Shown piece by piece: positions 9,388 through 18,365 of a stretch of 64,000 nt of DNA (position 1 is its first letter; each line of letters opens with the position of its first letter). The notes beneath the pieces were generated by a model. It saw only the letters and a list, made by a program, of their open reading frames with translations, did not search any database and was not told where the DNA came from. Source of the stretch: Colwellia sp. (GTDB taxonomy: Bacteria; Pseudomonadota; Gammaproteobacteria; Enterobacterales; Alteromonadaceae); assembly GCA_022969175.1 (NCBI GenBank), contig JALJPB010000017.1, positions 1 to 64,000 of the forward strand, read 5' to 3'. The translations under genes and the position numbers were made by a program.

Positions 9388-10743
9388 TTAACCGCCAATA
9401 TTTTCGTCTGTATCTTGCTTTAAATCACCAGCGGTTAAACTCAATGCGTCAATTACTTGCTCAATATCGTCTGTTTGAGCAACTAATGCAGCAATAACAG
9501 CTACCACATTTGGCTGCTCAATATTTGTACTAGTTAATACATCAAATGGCGTGCCAGTTTTTGCTTTAGTATCAATAACCGCAGCAGCTGACATAGTCGC
9601 TTCAAGTGATGCTCGTAGTTGGTTAGCCAGTTCATGTTCACCTGCAACAACTAACAGATCATAAATTGACGCACCACTAATCACTTCACCATCAATGCGA
9701 GTATATTGTGCGTTATAAGAGTTTTGCACACCTTTAGCGTTTAAGAAAATATCGCGATGAGTATTGTCACTAAAACAAGAATGCTCATCTTCTTGTGAAT
9801 TGGTCGTTAAGGCAATATTAATACGCTCACCAGCTAATTCTCCAAAACTCAAGCGACCCATACCTTCTAGTACTAATGCCAAGGAAGCGTCACCACCGTT
9901 AACAAAGTCATCATAATGATTGCCCACAACTGCTGGCTCCCAAGCTTCAACAACTGAAGTTAGATCTTTCACCAAAACATCTGAAACTACTGTTAAGTAT
10001 TGTCCACGACGTATACATGTATTAACAACTACGGTATTACCAACACCTGATGTACATGCCCCATCAAGAGCATAATCGGTCACTGGACGTTGACCTGGTG
10101 AATTATCACGTATACCAGCGCCAGATAAGTCTTCGTTTAAATCTTGACCCCAAAGTAAAAATTCAATGGCATGGTAGCCAGTAGTTACATCAGCATCACC
10201 ATTGGCTTCAAATAAACTTTCTAATAGTGCAACATCAATAGTGTCAGTCCCTGAAATAACATTCGTGCCAACTAAAGTAGCGGCGCCACTATCACCATCA
10301 ACTGGAGCAACATAATCAATTACCGCTTCGCCTAAAGGCCATGCATTAATCGCACCTTCTACAGCTTCGATAGGTCCATCACGAAAGCGATATACTTCCG
10401 TTTGGCCATAAGGTTCACGTGAGTTAAGCCATGCACTTTTTGCATCATCAAAGTTACTTTGGCTTGGAGTAGCCACAAATGTTGCGATTGCATTTTGTAA
10501 AGAAATGGCTGAAATGAGTGAGTCAGAGTATGCCGCATAGGCAATATTAGCATTACTTTTAAGCACATCATTTGTAGTGACAAATGTACTAACACCATTA
10601 GTTCCATTAGTGCCATCAGCACCATCTGAACCGGCAATACCCGTAGAGCCATCTTCACCGTCATCAACACAAGCTGTTATAGTTAATGCAATTAGAGCCA
10701 CTATTGAAATAGATTTTATCTTACTAAATTTCATGTCTTCCAT
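9388..10743 (-). CDS. imelysin-family iron-regulated lipoprotein (IrpA-like)
   Basis: A 451-residue lipoprotein (lipobox TITAC). Directly after the lipidated cysteine comes a short collagen-like linker of glycine triplets (GEDGSTGIAGSDGADGTNG) that probably holds the domain away from the membrane. The imelysin domain carries the full signature GYHAIEFLLWGQD (about residue 195), unlike the second imelysin in this cluster. The family is iron-regulated and periplasmic; direct iron binding by the GxHxxE motif has been proposed. First gene of the cluster, with a Fur-like site upstream. ATG at 10743 is used; a second ATG at 10734 is possible, since GGAAG lies between them. Confidence 0.9.
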   Translation of the reverse strand: MEDMKFSKIKSISIVALIALTITACVDDGEDGSTGIAGSDGADGTNGTNGVSTFVTTNDVLKSNANIAYAAYSDSLISAISLQNAIATFVATPSQSNFDDAKSAWLNSREPYGQTEVYRFRDGPIEAVEGAINAWPLGEAVIDYVAPVDGDSGAATLVGTNVISGTDTIDVALLESLFEANGDADVTTGYHAIEFLLWGQDLNEDLSGAGIRDNSPGQRPVTDYALDGACTSGVGNTVVVNTCIRRGQYLTVVSDVLVKDLTSVVEAWEPAVVGNHYDDFVNGGDASLALVLEGMGRLSFGELAGERINIALTTNSQEDEHSCFSDNTHRDIFLNAKGVQNSYNAQYTRIDGEVISGASIYDLLVVAGEHELANQLRASLEATMSAAAVIDTKAKTGTPFDVLTSTNIEQPNVVAVIAALVAQTDDIEQVIDALSLTAGDLKQDTDENIGG

Positions 10744-10751
10744 CTTATTCT

Positions 10752-10786
10752 AAATGATAATTGTTCGTATTGTAATTGTCATTACC
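10752..10786. promoter_or_regulatory. Fur-like operator upstream of the iron cluster
   Basis: Read on the minus strand, 10768-10786 matches the 19-bp Fur consensus at 13 positions (GGTAATGACAATTACAATA), and an adjoining ATGATAAT on the plus strand (10754-10761) gives an overlapping half-site. It lies 25-45 bases upstream of the IrpA-like start, a typical operator position. The cluster content makes Fur control likely. Confidence 0.5.
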
Positions 10787-11018
10787 CTTTGTGTCTAGAT
10801 AAAAAATGCTTGTCAACAATATATTTGTTAACAAAAGTACTCGTTCATGTGTATAATTCGAGCAAATCTAAAAAGCTTGTATTCATAAAAATGGTATAAG
10901 TAATACTTAGAACCTAAGTGCACTGCATAAGGTTTTCAGTTAAATAAAAATTAATATTTCCAAAAGCTGTAGCTCTATGGATCTATGCTGTTTTAATAAA
11001 TCTTACAGGGTTAAGTAA

Positions 11019-12269
11019 ATGAAAATTATGTATATTGTGCTAGCCGCTTGTCTAGGCATTTTTATTTTGTATTTCTTATTTAATGTTTACTTTCTCAAAG
11101 AAAATAAGCTCAACGGTGCACTCAATATTAGATCGAGAAAAGATGCAGTAAAATTTTTACTACTGGGTTTCTTACTTGTGCCTTTGTTGGGATTTTCAAT
11201 TAATAACCACATGGATCAGATGGTTGCTGAGTCAAAAGGCTACAAAACTTTTGAACAAATGGCTGAAGTAACAAAAAAAGCACAAAGCTTTGGCTTAACT
11301 TTAGAAGCATTTGAAACAGTCATGGTAAAAGCTAAAAGGTCGGGCTTCCATGATTACACTAAATACACTAATCATTTATTAGCTAAAGAGAATGGTTATG
11401 ATAACTACCAGCTCTATAATAGTGATTTACAATTTTCAAAGAGCTATGGTTTTCCATTAGCCGTTTATAAAGTAGCAAAAGCAGAGTCTGATTCATTAAA
11501 CTATGAATATTTTGATGATTACTTAATTTACAAAGAAAAATCTGGCTTAGAACAAAAGATTAAGATTATTGGTGCTTTATCTGGAAATTATACCATCGAA
11601 AATGTTCCTCTTGGCATCAAAAAAGATCAACTTCTGAGTTTAGTGAACGACTGTAAAATTAATAAAATTCCAAGTTATAGTTTTCCGGTTACTAAAACAC
11701 TAGCACCGAGAAACCAAGCATATGTTAATCACTTTTTCCCCGCAACTAAAGATAGTTCAAGTGGTTTTGGCTTAACAGCTTACAGTTTAAACTTTTCTAT
11801 CATGCCAGGATTAGATTTACAGGCTATTTCTAAATATGAAATGAAATGTGAAACAAACCGCTACGACTTATGGTTTTTAAACTCTGATGACTCTTTAGTA
11901 ATGTATGAGAAATCTATTAAATTACCTCAACGAGGCTATGCCGCCACCTTAACGCAAATTGAAGGAATATTAGCGGATAAATGTGATTCAGAAGTTACTA
12001 TTGGTTTAGAGATGACATTTGATGAGAATGGTCAAAGAGATATCAAAAACTTTTACTGTAAAAACTTTCAAGATTATATTTTAGCCACGGTAGTGGATGG
12101 TCCAACAATTACTGGAGTTAGACAAGATCCAGCGATTAACATTGGTTATTTAAACAATCGTTTATGGAAGAAATACATCAATAATCTGCACGCGATTAAA
12201 AATGAAAAAAGAAAATCTCAAATGTCTAAAGTTAAAGATGAACAAAGTATTATGGAAGACCGCATTTAA
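11019..12269 (+). CDS. membrane-anchored protein of unknown function
   Basis: A 416-residue protein with two hydrophobic segments near the N-terminus (about residues 4-25 and 47-63), followed by a soluble domain. Residues about 75-175 show an irregular repeat of roughly 22 residues in which a helix ends in G-[YF]-x-x-[YF] (SKGYKTF, RSGFHDY, ENGYDNY, KSYGFPLAVY). The remaining part (about 185-400) has scattered cysteines and resembles no family I can name. ACAGGG eight bases upstream supports the ATG. It stands alone and is followed by a strong terminator. Confidence 0.75.
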   Translation: MKIMYIVLAACLGIFILYFLFNVYFLKENKLNGALNIRSRKDAVKFLLLGFLLVPLLGFSINNHMDQMVAESKGYKTFEQMAEVTKKAQSFGLTLEAFETVMVKAKRSGFHDYTKYTNHLLAKENGYDNYQLYNSDLQFSKSYGFPLAVYKVAKAESDSLNYEYFDDYLIYKEKSGLEQKIKIIGALSGNYTIENVPLGIKKDQLLSLVNDCKINKIPSYSFPVTKTLAPRNQAYVNHFFPATKDSSSGFGLTAYSLNFSIMPGLDLQAISKYEMKCETNRYDLWFLNSDDSLVMYEKSIKLPQRGYAATLTQIEGILADKCDSEVTIGLEMTFDENGQRDIKNFYCKNFQDYILATVVDGPTITGVRQDPAINIGYLNNRLWKKYINNLHAIKNEKRKSQMSKVKDEQSIMEDRI

Positions 12270-12271
12270 CT

Positions 12272-12296
12272 AATTCAATACTGACAGTATTGAATT
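12272..12296. repeat. 10-bp perfect hairpin after 11019 gene
   Basis: AATTCAATAC and GTATTGAATT form a perfect stem around TGACA, three bases after the stop codon and six bases before the intrinsic terminator. It could stabilise the mRNA 3' end or act as an operator; it lacks its own T-tract. Confidence 0.5.
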
Positions 12297-12301
12297 ACCT
12301 T

Positions 12302-12325
12302 GGGCAGATATTTCTGCCCTTTTTT
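12302..12325 (+). terminator. intrinsic terminator
   Basis: GGGCAGA-TATT-TCTGCCC followed by six T residues; a textbook rho-independent terminator for the gene ending at 12269. Confidence 0.9.
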
Positions 12326-12368
12326 ATTCCTTACTAAAATTCAGATTACCATATCCCCTACTCCTTAA

Positions 12369-12430
12369 TAATAACTACATAATAGTTTTTATTTGACAAA
12401 TGGCACATAAAAACTATTATGTAGTTATTA
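12369..12430 (+). promoter_or_regulatory. 24-bp perfect inverted repeat enclosing the padR promoter
   Basis: Bases 12369-12392 and 12407-12430 are perfect 24-bp reverse complements around a 14-base spacer. The spacer supplies a -35 TTGACA (12393-12398) and the right arm a -10 TATTAT (12415-12420), 16 bases apart, so the promoter is embedded in the palindrome. The arms contain ACTACATAATAGT-like half-sites; PadR-family repressors bind ATGT/ACAT-type dyads. Likely the autoregulatory operator of the PadR gene that begins 22 bases later. Confidence 0.65.
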
Positions 12431-12452
12431 ATTAATTCTTAATGGGCTATAA

Positions 12453-12782
12453 ATGGCGAACAAACAAACTTACTTAGGTGAATTCGAACATTGTGTTTTA
12501 CTCAGCATTATTCAATTATCCGAAAATGCATATGGTGTAACCATTAGACAATACCTAAAAAATTCGATAAAACGAGATGTAACCTTAGGCGCGCTATACA
12601 CGACTATTGAACGCCTAGAAAATAAGGGGTTAATTAACTCTTGGAAAGGGGCAAGCAAGCCTGAGCGTGGTGGTAAAGCCAAGCGAATGGTCAAAGTAAC
12701 GGCACAAGGTCTGCAATCTGTAAAGGAAGCTAAGCAGCAACTTGAGTTAATGTGGAAAAATATTCAACTGCTTGAGGTTTAA
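12453..12782 (+). CDS. PadR-family transcriptional regulator
   Basis: A 109-residue winged-helix protein typical of short PadR regulators: the N-terminal helix-turn-helix (ISIIQLSENAYGVTIRQYL region), the family motif LGALYTTIERLENKGLI (about residues 46-62), then the wing with RGGKAKR and a C-terminal dimerisation helix. It probably represses its own promoter through the inverted repeat just upstream. The stop is followed one base later by the start of the next gene, so the two are translationally coupled. PadR genes of this type are often paired with ABC permeases bearing a prefix domain. Confidence 0.88.
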   Translation: MANKQTYLGEFEHCVLLSIIQLSENAYGVTIRQYLKNSIKRDVTLGALYTTIERLENKGLINSWKGASKPERGGKAKRMVKVTAQGLQSVKEAKQQLELMWKNIQLLEV

Positions 12783-12783
12783 A

Positions 12784-13476
12784 ATGAAATATACCTTAAT
12801 AACCATGTGCAAGTCTCTTATTCTTCAATGCCTGCCAAATAATATTAATGATAATGTTTGCGGCGATATTGAAGAAGAATATAACCAACTAACAGCGGGA
12901 AACAACTCTAAATTGCAAAGCAATTTATGGTTAATCAAACATACTTTTATCACTTGTGGGTACTTTATAATGACAACAAATAAATTATGGGCACTTTTAA
13001 TTTCAGCATTTAGTATGAGTTTATTCATGATGATGGCATTAGCTATTATTTGGCTGTCTAACTATTCAGACATCTCAGAATTTAGCGAGCAGTTCTGGCA
13101 ACAGTTTTCTTCCGGGGGTTTACACCTAGTTTTTTTTGAAGCAAATTTTTGGCAATATAGCTTACAATCTTTATCAAAAGGGTTCGAGTTACATTTATGG
13201 TTTGATGCAACAGCCTTTATCTACAGTGCAATTGCTCTTTTGATCATAGTCAAACTTCATCATAAAAATAATCAATCAATTAAGCAGTTTCTAAGTATAT
13301 CTATATCTTTAATGCTACTACCTTACTTACTTGGCAGTATTGTACTTGCAACTAAAAACATACCAATGATAGAAACGGGACCGATAATTGCCACCATGTG
13401 GCTCACTATCTTTTATCTGATCATTCCCATTAGTTTTCAGTTAATACAAAAGATTAATCACAAAAAAAAAGGATAG
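12784..13476 (+). CDS. membrane protein with permease-prefix-like N-terminus
   Basis: A 230-residue protein; the ATG at 12784 is preceded by GAGG at 12774-12777, so the upstream TTG is rejected. The N-terminus (LILQCLPNNINDNVCGDIEEEYNQL) has been split here as LILQCLP and CGDIEEEY: this resembles the prefix domain found before MacB/FtsX-type permeases that follow PadR genes. Instead of a permease, the rest has about four transmembrane segments (about residues 65-90, 130-150, 165-190, 200-222). It may be a PadR target whose permease part is lost or replaced. Function unknown. Confidence 0.75.
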   Translation: MKYTLITMCKSLILQCLPNNINDNVCGDIEEEYNQLTAGNNSKLQSNLWLIKHTFITCGYFIMTTNKLWALLISAFSMSLFMMMALAIIWLSNYSDISEFSEQFWQQFSSGGLHLVFFEANFWQYSLQSLSKGFELHLWFDATAFIYSAIALLIIVKLHHKNNQSIKQFLSISISLMLLPYLLGSIVLATKNIPMIETGPIIATMWLTIFYLIIPISFQLIQKINHKKKG

Positions 13477-13507
13477 GATTTCGATAGAAATATATAATAT
13501 TTTTTTC

Positions 13508-13564
13508 CGTATCGTTCACTGAACTTCACTCAATTTTGTTGAATGAAGTTCAGTGAACGATACG
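13508..13564. repeat. 26-bp near-perfect palindrome between convergent genes
   Basis: Arms 13508-13533 and 13539-13564 are reverse complements at 25 of 26 positions around a TTTTG loop. It sits between two convergent genes and could end transcription from both, but it has no clean flanking T-tract in either direction, so it may instead be a dispersed palindromic element. No second copy was noticed in this window. Confidence 0.75.
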
Positions 13565-13581
13565 ATGGCATAAATTATACT

Positions 13582-15792
13582 TTATTTAATAAAACTATTG
13601 TCTGGAGTACCTGAAAAACACGCCAATATATAGGGGTAGTCATGGGTAATATAATAGCCATAAACCCCATTTACCAACATACCATTGCACTCATCTAAAT
13701 CACCTAACCCTTCAACATATTCATAGTCATCACGATAAGTTCCGTCGTAAATTCCACCAGGATCACCGACTCCAGCTGAGCGATCACCAAATTTTAAACG
13801 ATAACTCGATTGCGCTTTGCGAACAGCCCCTTGATCGTCAAAATTAGAGCCAAATATAGGAAAGCCATCAGCGGCAAAACCTACAACAGGGGATTCTTGG
13901 TTATCGTTATCATCAAATAATGCCAAAGGGGAACCATGATAATGATATGTACCATCGGGTTGTGCATGAGCATTATGAGAATCAACGGCAAAGCCATTAG
14001 CTTCAAACATAGGATCATAACGCCAAGGTTGGCTCATTTCATTACAACCAACTTTTCCATTACCTATGCCATAACAACCAGCCGCTAGTAGGTCTACTTT
14101 TACGCCATTAAGCATAATAGCGTTATCTACTTGCAACGAAATGCTGGTTGACTGTATTGCGATAGTCGGAGAAGTTGTAATTTCAAAAAGATCATTTTGC
14201 ACACTGACGTTATTTGGAAAAGCATTGCCACCATCATTAAAATCATGGTTAGGGATAGCATTGGTTTGGAAGATACATTTATCCCCTACTTGAGAGATTT
14301 TTAAATCACCATAAAAGACAAGACCATTGTTTACATCATTCACTGTAGAGGTAAATTGTTCAATGTAATCAATGCAGTTTTGGCTTTTACTATTCAAAAT
14401 CGTGTTGGTGATATCGATAGGACTAATTGATTCACCGCCATGAATGAGTTCTGCAAAATGTTCTAAATTAGTTAACTGTTCGAGCAACTCGGTATCAATA
14501 GTAGGTAACAAATTAATTGTTTCAGCAAAACTATCTACTAATGAAAATAGCTCTTGAGTGCCATTATCAAATTCGATCAGTTTGAAATTGTCAGAACGAG
14601 TTGTCCACCCCGTTACACCTTCTGACTTGTACGCTGTATAGACATAATTTCTGTCATAACTTCCCTCATCTGATAAAAGTGCTTTAAAGCTTTGGCTATC
14701 ATGTATTTTAGTTTCAGTTATCCCTGCGATATTAGCAATTGTTGCAAACAAATCTGTCGCAGTAACTAAAGCATTTTCTCGCTGATTAATTCGTGAAACC
14801 CCTTTACCAGAAACAATAAATGGGGTGGCAATGCCACCTTGATACAAACTACCTTTAGCATGTGAGGCACTGTAAGTTGTAGCATCAATGACACCTTTGG
14901 GTGTTCCATTATCACCGATAAAAATAATAATGGTGTTTGCGCGGGTTTCCTCATCAAGAGAATTGAGTAAACGTCCAATCTCAGTGTCCATTGCCTCAAT
15001 TGCAGCTAAATAATATGCACGCTTATTGTTATTTATGTCTGAATCCGTACCTGGTAAGTCTCGCTCATGAAGTGACTCTGGTGGTAAATGAAACGGAGAA
15101 TGAGGTGCTGAATAGGCAAGCCATACAAACCAAGGCGATTGTTGTTCACTTATCCAGTTAGCCGCTAAATCGGTAATTTTGGAAGAGTGATATTCTGTTA
15201 CTGCTTCTGTGACCCCATTGATGGTTAATGGCCAATCGTAATAATCTGATAAATTCTCTAAATTACCCGCATAGTGATCAACACCTACATCATTGGGATG
15301 GGTATCACTGCCACTGCCTGTACCTAAATGCCACTTACCAAAGACGGCAGATTGGTATTGCTCTGTGACTTCGTTATGCTTTAAGTACTGTTGCAGTATT
15401 TCGTGATCCGCTGATAAATTCGCCGGCAGAGATTCTATGCCGCTATTCACACCAAATTTTCCAGTGATAATAGTTCCCCTAGTTGTAGAACAAGCAGGTG
15501 TTACCCACATATTTTCAAAGGTAAGACCTTGCTGCGCCAATTCATTTAAAGTAGGAGTGAAAGGTAGATCTTCACTTAGACTATATTGAGCTGATGCATC
15601 AAGCCCTTGATCATCCGAGATGATAAATAACACATTGGGTGCTTTATTTTCATTAATTGGTATTTCTGTTTCTGGAGTTTCAACTACTTGAGGTACTGTT
15701 TGAACACTAGTCGGTTCATCATTACTACTACCACCACAACTTACTACTAGACCAATAATAATGAATAAATAGAACATTCTGCTTTTGTACAT
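13582..15792 (-). CDS. sulfatase-YHYH fusion lipoprotein
   Basis: A 736-residue lipoprotein (lipobox VVSC followed by GGSS). ATG at 15792 is preferred to the upstream TTG; AGGTAG lies upstream. Residues about 50-430 are an alkaline-phosphatase-superfamily sulfatase: metal-binding SDDQG, the nucleophile region PACSTTRG, GKWHLG and GDNGTPKG. The active-site motif reads C-S-T-T-R where the formylglycine consensus is C-x-P-x-R, so the proline is missing. Residues about 520-735 form a YHYH domain (GTYHYHGSP, GFPIFG, DECNGM, YPYILACFSG). Substrate unknown. It faces the PadR pair convergently across the long palindrome. Confidence 0.88.
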   Translation of the reverse strand: MYKSRMFYLFIIIGLVVSCGGSSNDEPTSVQTVPQVVETPETEIPINENKAPNVLFIISDDQGLDASAQYSLSEDLPFTPTLNELAQQGLTFENMWVTPACSTTRGTIITGKFGVNSGIESLPANLSADHEILQQYLKHNEVTEQYQSAVFGKWHLGTGSGSDTHPNDVGVDHYAGNLENLSDYYDWPLTINGVTEAVTEYHSSKITDLAANWISEQQSPWFVWLAYSAPHSPFHLPPESLHERDLPGTDSDINNNKRAYYLAAIEAMDTEIGRLLNSLDEETRANTIIIFIGDNGTPKGVIDATTYSASHAKGSLYQGGIATPFIVSGKGVSRINQRENALVTATDLFATIANIAGITETKIHDSQSFKALLSDEGSYDRNYVYTAYKSEGVTGWTTRSDNFKLIEFDNGTQELFSLVDSFAETINLLPTIDTELLEQLTNLEHFAELIHGGESISPIDITNTILNSKSQNCIDYIEQFTSTVNDVNNGLVFYGDLKISQVGDKCIFQTNAIPNHDFNDGGNAFPNNVSVQNDLFEITTSPTIAIQSTSISLQVDNAIMLNGVKVDLLAAGCYGIGNGKVGCNEMSQPWRYDPMFEANGFAVDSHNAHAQPDGTYHYHGSPLALFDDNDNQESPVVGFAADGFPIFGSNFDDQGAVRKAQSSYRLKFGDRSAGVGDPGGIYDGTYRDDYEYVEGLGDLDECNGMLVNGVYGYYITHDYPYILACFSGTPDNSFIK

Positions 15793-16181
15793 CACCAACT
15801 ACCTATTAATGAATTGCAAATACCATTTACTCTCTGTCAACTGAAGTATTTGGTACTTATGAGATATAAAAATTGTAGCAGAAAAAGGTGTAAAGTTAAG
15901 GGAACTGAAGCTTTAAGCGAGTAAAGTTATGTAAATTAAGTAATAAACAAATACCAAGTTCTATTGCTAATCTTGAACCATTTTACTCATCAATAATTCA
16001 AATTCAGTTTTAGTTTAATCTGCTAAATTGAAGGTTTATTGACAGAGAAATAGATTTAGATTTATTTTAACTTTTAACCAATTGATATCAGAAAAATTCA
16101 ATAAGGTAAAAAGATGATGATATCCATCAATTATTGAAATTTGCGTTATACTTATTGAAAAGTGAGCAATTGTATCGAGTT
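15793..16181. other. intergenic stretch, no gene seen
   Basis: About 390 A+T-rich bases between the sulfatase start and the next plus-strand gene. It must contain the sulfatase promoter on the minus strand and a promoter for the 16182 gene (a TTGACA occurs at about 16039). No RNA gene, repeat or conserved reading frame was recognised. Confidence 0.5.
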
Positions 16182-16613
16182 ATGAAAAACCTACTGCCTT
16201 TCAAAAAAATTAAATATAGATTTGATCAGGACAACAATTTATTTTCAGTCCGCTCTAGCTCTGAAATATCGTACACAGATATACTTGTTCATGTAGGAAA
16301 TTTAATGGAAGAAGACGAATTTCATGTGGGTATGAACGGACTCTATGATTTTAGCCAATTAGAACGACTCACCGGCGATGTTGATATTTTTCACTCCACT
16401 GCGGACGCAATGAATAATAAGAACATCATATTTACCGCCGCTAAAACTGCTATTCTTGTTAAAGAAAAGCGAGGTGATATATTTAATGCTTTCTACAATT
16501 ATACCTTAATGACAAAACCTTCATTGATCGAATACCGTGTATTCTCTCTTGACGAATTAGACAAGTTATATGAGTTTTTGACCATAACTGAAGAATTCCA
16601 TCTGAACAATTAA
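16182..16613 (+). CDS. small soluble protein, STAS/SpoIIAA-like guess
   Basis: A 143-residue protein from the ATG at 16182; a 16-codon longer form would use a TTG at 16134 and has no better ribosome site. The pattern, an N-terminal strand pair (YRFDQDNNLFSVRSSSEI), a helix, and GLYDFSQLE followed by a TAAKTAILVK strand, resembles small alpha/beta proteins of marine gammaproteobacteria related to SpoIIAA/STAS-like folds. That is a weak structural guess. No catalytic motif is visible. It is a single gene flanked by sizeable intergenic gaps. Confidence 0.65.
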   Translation: MKNLLPFKKIKYRFDQDNNLFSVRSSSEISYTDILVHVGNLMEEDEFHVGMNGLYDFSQLERLTGDVDIFHSTADAMNNKNIIFTAAKTAILVKEKRGDIFNAFYNYTLMTKPSLIEYRVFSLDELDKLYEFLTITEEFHLNN

Positions 16614-16780
16614 TTCAGTTTTAATTTCAATAAGAGATACGGTTGATCTTGTTACTAACAGGTAATAAATTCAAATATCAACCACCCCCATCTTTATCTG
16701 TGAAATTGAGCAATAGACACTTTTATTTGTTTAGAACCCTAAACACTCTTCTAAGCTAACTTGAATTTTTTATAAATAAT

Positions 16781-17374
16781 TTAAGTTAATTGTGAATAAA
16801 GTAAAAGGCACGAGGTCACCATCAAAAGCCCTCCCATCATTTGATTAAACCGCTTTAACTTAAACTCACTATCTAAGAATATTGCTGCTTTATTACCTAA
16901 TACAGACCAAGAGAAAAGCGATAAATAACAGACTAAAAAATAAACCATCGAAAAAGTTAAAAACTGTTGATGACTATTCGGTGAAGAAAACAAAGAAACG
17001 CCAGCCATACAAGCTATCCATGCCTTAGGATTTAACCATTGTAATAAAAAACCTTGTAGAAAAGTTGGTTGTTTAAGATCTTTAATAGCTAACTTGGATC
17101 TTGATGTCGCTATTAAATAGCCCAGATAAACAATAAATAGCGAACCAAAAACTGCCAAATATTTAAGGAAATAAGGATATAAATCAATAATTTCAGTAAA
17201 GCCTAACCCAATGAATAACAACAAAAATGTGAAACCAATGGTGCCACCCGAAACGAACGAAAATGTTTTACGCACGCCATAATTTACTCCTGATGACAAA
17301 ATGACCATATTCACTGGCCCTGGTGTAATTGACATAACCAATGAGAATGAAAACATTGCAATGAATACCGACAT
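16781..17374 (-). CDS. LysE/RhtB-family amino-acid exporter
   Basis: A 197-residue inner-membrane protein with about six hydrophobic segments. The N-terminus carries the family motif TPGPVN (residues about 17-22) and the central WLNPKAWIA block typical of RhtB/LysE exporters. It is divergent from a LysR-type regulator across a 102-base gap, the usual arrangement for LysE-type exporters and their activators. Likely exports an amino acid or derivative; the neighbouring PLP decarboxylase may be metabolically linked, but that is inference. Confidence 0.9.
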   Translation of the reverse strand: MSVFIAMFSFSLVMSITPGPVNMVILSSGVNYGVRKTFSFVSGGTIGFTFLLLFIGLGFTEIIDLYPYFLKYLAVFGSLFIVYLGYLIATSRSKLAIKDLKQPTFLQGFLLQWLNPKAWIACMAGVSLFSSPNSHQQFLTFSMVYFLVCYLSLFSWSVLGNKAAIFLDSEFKLKRFNQMMGGLLMVTSCLLLYSQLT

Positions 17375-17476
17375 AACTATTCCTCTGAATTTTTGTACAC
17401 TATAGCGCCACTTTATTCATCAGATAAGGTGCTACAATTAAACTTCACTGTTCTAAATGATTAAACAATCAAAATA

Positions 17477-18346
17477 ATGATAGATGAATTACGATCAATG
17501 GCAATTTTTGCTGAAACGATAAAACAAGGCTCTTTCAGAGGTGCGGCAAAAGAGCTAAAGCTTTCGCCTTCAGTTGTTAGCTACCAAATTACACAATTAG
17601 AAAAGTCTGTTGGTGCGACTTTGATATACCGGTCGACAAGAAATTTATCGTTATCTTCAGAAGGAAAGGTACTTTATCAATATGCGTTAAGTATGATAAC
17701 AGCGGCTCAACAAGGCTTAAGCCAACTAACATCAGAACAACATGAACTAAGAGGTACTTTAACCCTCACACTTCCTTCAGCCTTAATCAAATCAGATATA
17801 AATATAAAAATAGCTAAGTTTTGTAGATTGCACCCTTATTTGAATTTAAAATTAATTTATACCGACAATAGGCAAAATCTAATTCACAAAGGCATTGATC
17901 TAGCTTTTAGAGCCGGAAAAATGGATGACAGTAACCTGATGTGTAAGCGGATCGGTGACATTAATAGAAAGTTAGTTTGCTCTTTGGATTATTTCAAAGA
18001 AAATAATCAGCCAACTTCTGCTTCCGATTTAACAAAATTGAATTGGATAAAGCTGGATATGCTGCCGAATCACAGAAAGCTGATAAACTCTGATGGTGAA
18101 AAAAGTGAGATTAGCTTTGAAAGCAATGTAAGTGTAAATAGTGTTGAAGCTATGACTCAGCTTTGTATTAATGGTGTAGGGGTAGCCACCCCACCCGACT
18201 TTTTAATCAACAGTGAACTTAAAAGTAACCATTTAGTTGAGTTGTTACCCGAATGGCAAGTTGAATCGATTCCTCTATATGCGGTTTGGCCGAATAATAT
18301 TTTTCAAAGTAGTAGCGCAAAACGTTTATTAGACTTTTTATTATAA
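17477..18346 (+). CDS. LysR-family transcriptional regulator
   Basis: A 289-residue regulator with the LysR N-terminal helix-turn-helix (FAETIKQGSFRGAAKELKLS, residues about 10-30; SVVSYQITQLEKSVGATL next) and a C-terminal periplasmic-binding-protein-like effector domain. It belongs to the CrgA-like subgroup by general layout. Divergence from the LysE-type exporter suggests it controls that gene. Downstream it ends 20 bases before a decayed mmcQ fragment. Confidence 0.9.
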   Translation: MIDELRSMAIFAETIKQGSFRGAAKELKLSPSVVSYQITQLEKSVGATLIYRSTRNLSLSSEGKVLYQYALSMITAAQQGLSQLTSEQHELRGTLTLTLPSALIKSDINIKIAKFCRLHPYLNLKLIYTDNRQNLIHKGIDLAFRAGKMDDSNLMCKRIGDINRKLVCSLDYFKENNQPTSASDLTKLNWIKLDMLPNHRKLINSDGEKSEISFESNVSVNSVEAMTQLCINGVGVATPPDFLINSELKSNHLVELLPEWQVESIPLYAVWPNNIFQSSSAKRLLDFLL

Positions 18347-18365
18347 ATAATGCATTCCTAAGGAG

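Noticed and set aside
16112-16136. Possible mmcQ-tail match (ATATCCATCAATT)
   Set aside because: Only about ten bases agree and the flanks do not; not counted as a further copy.
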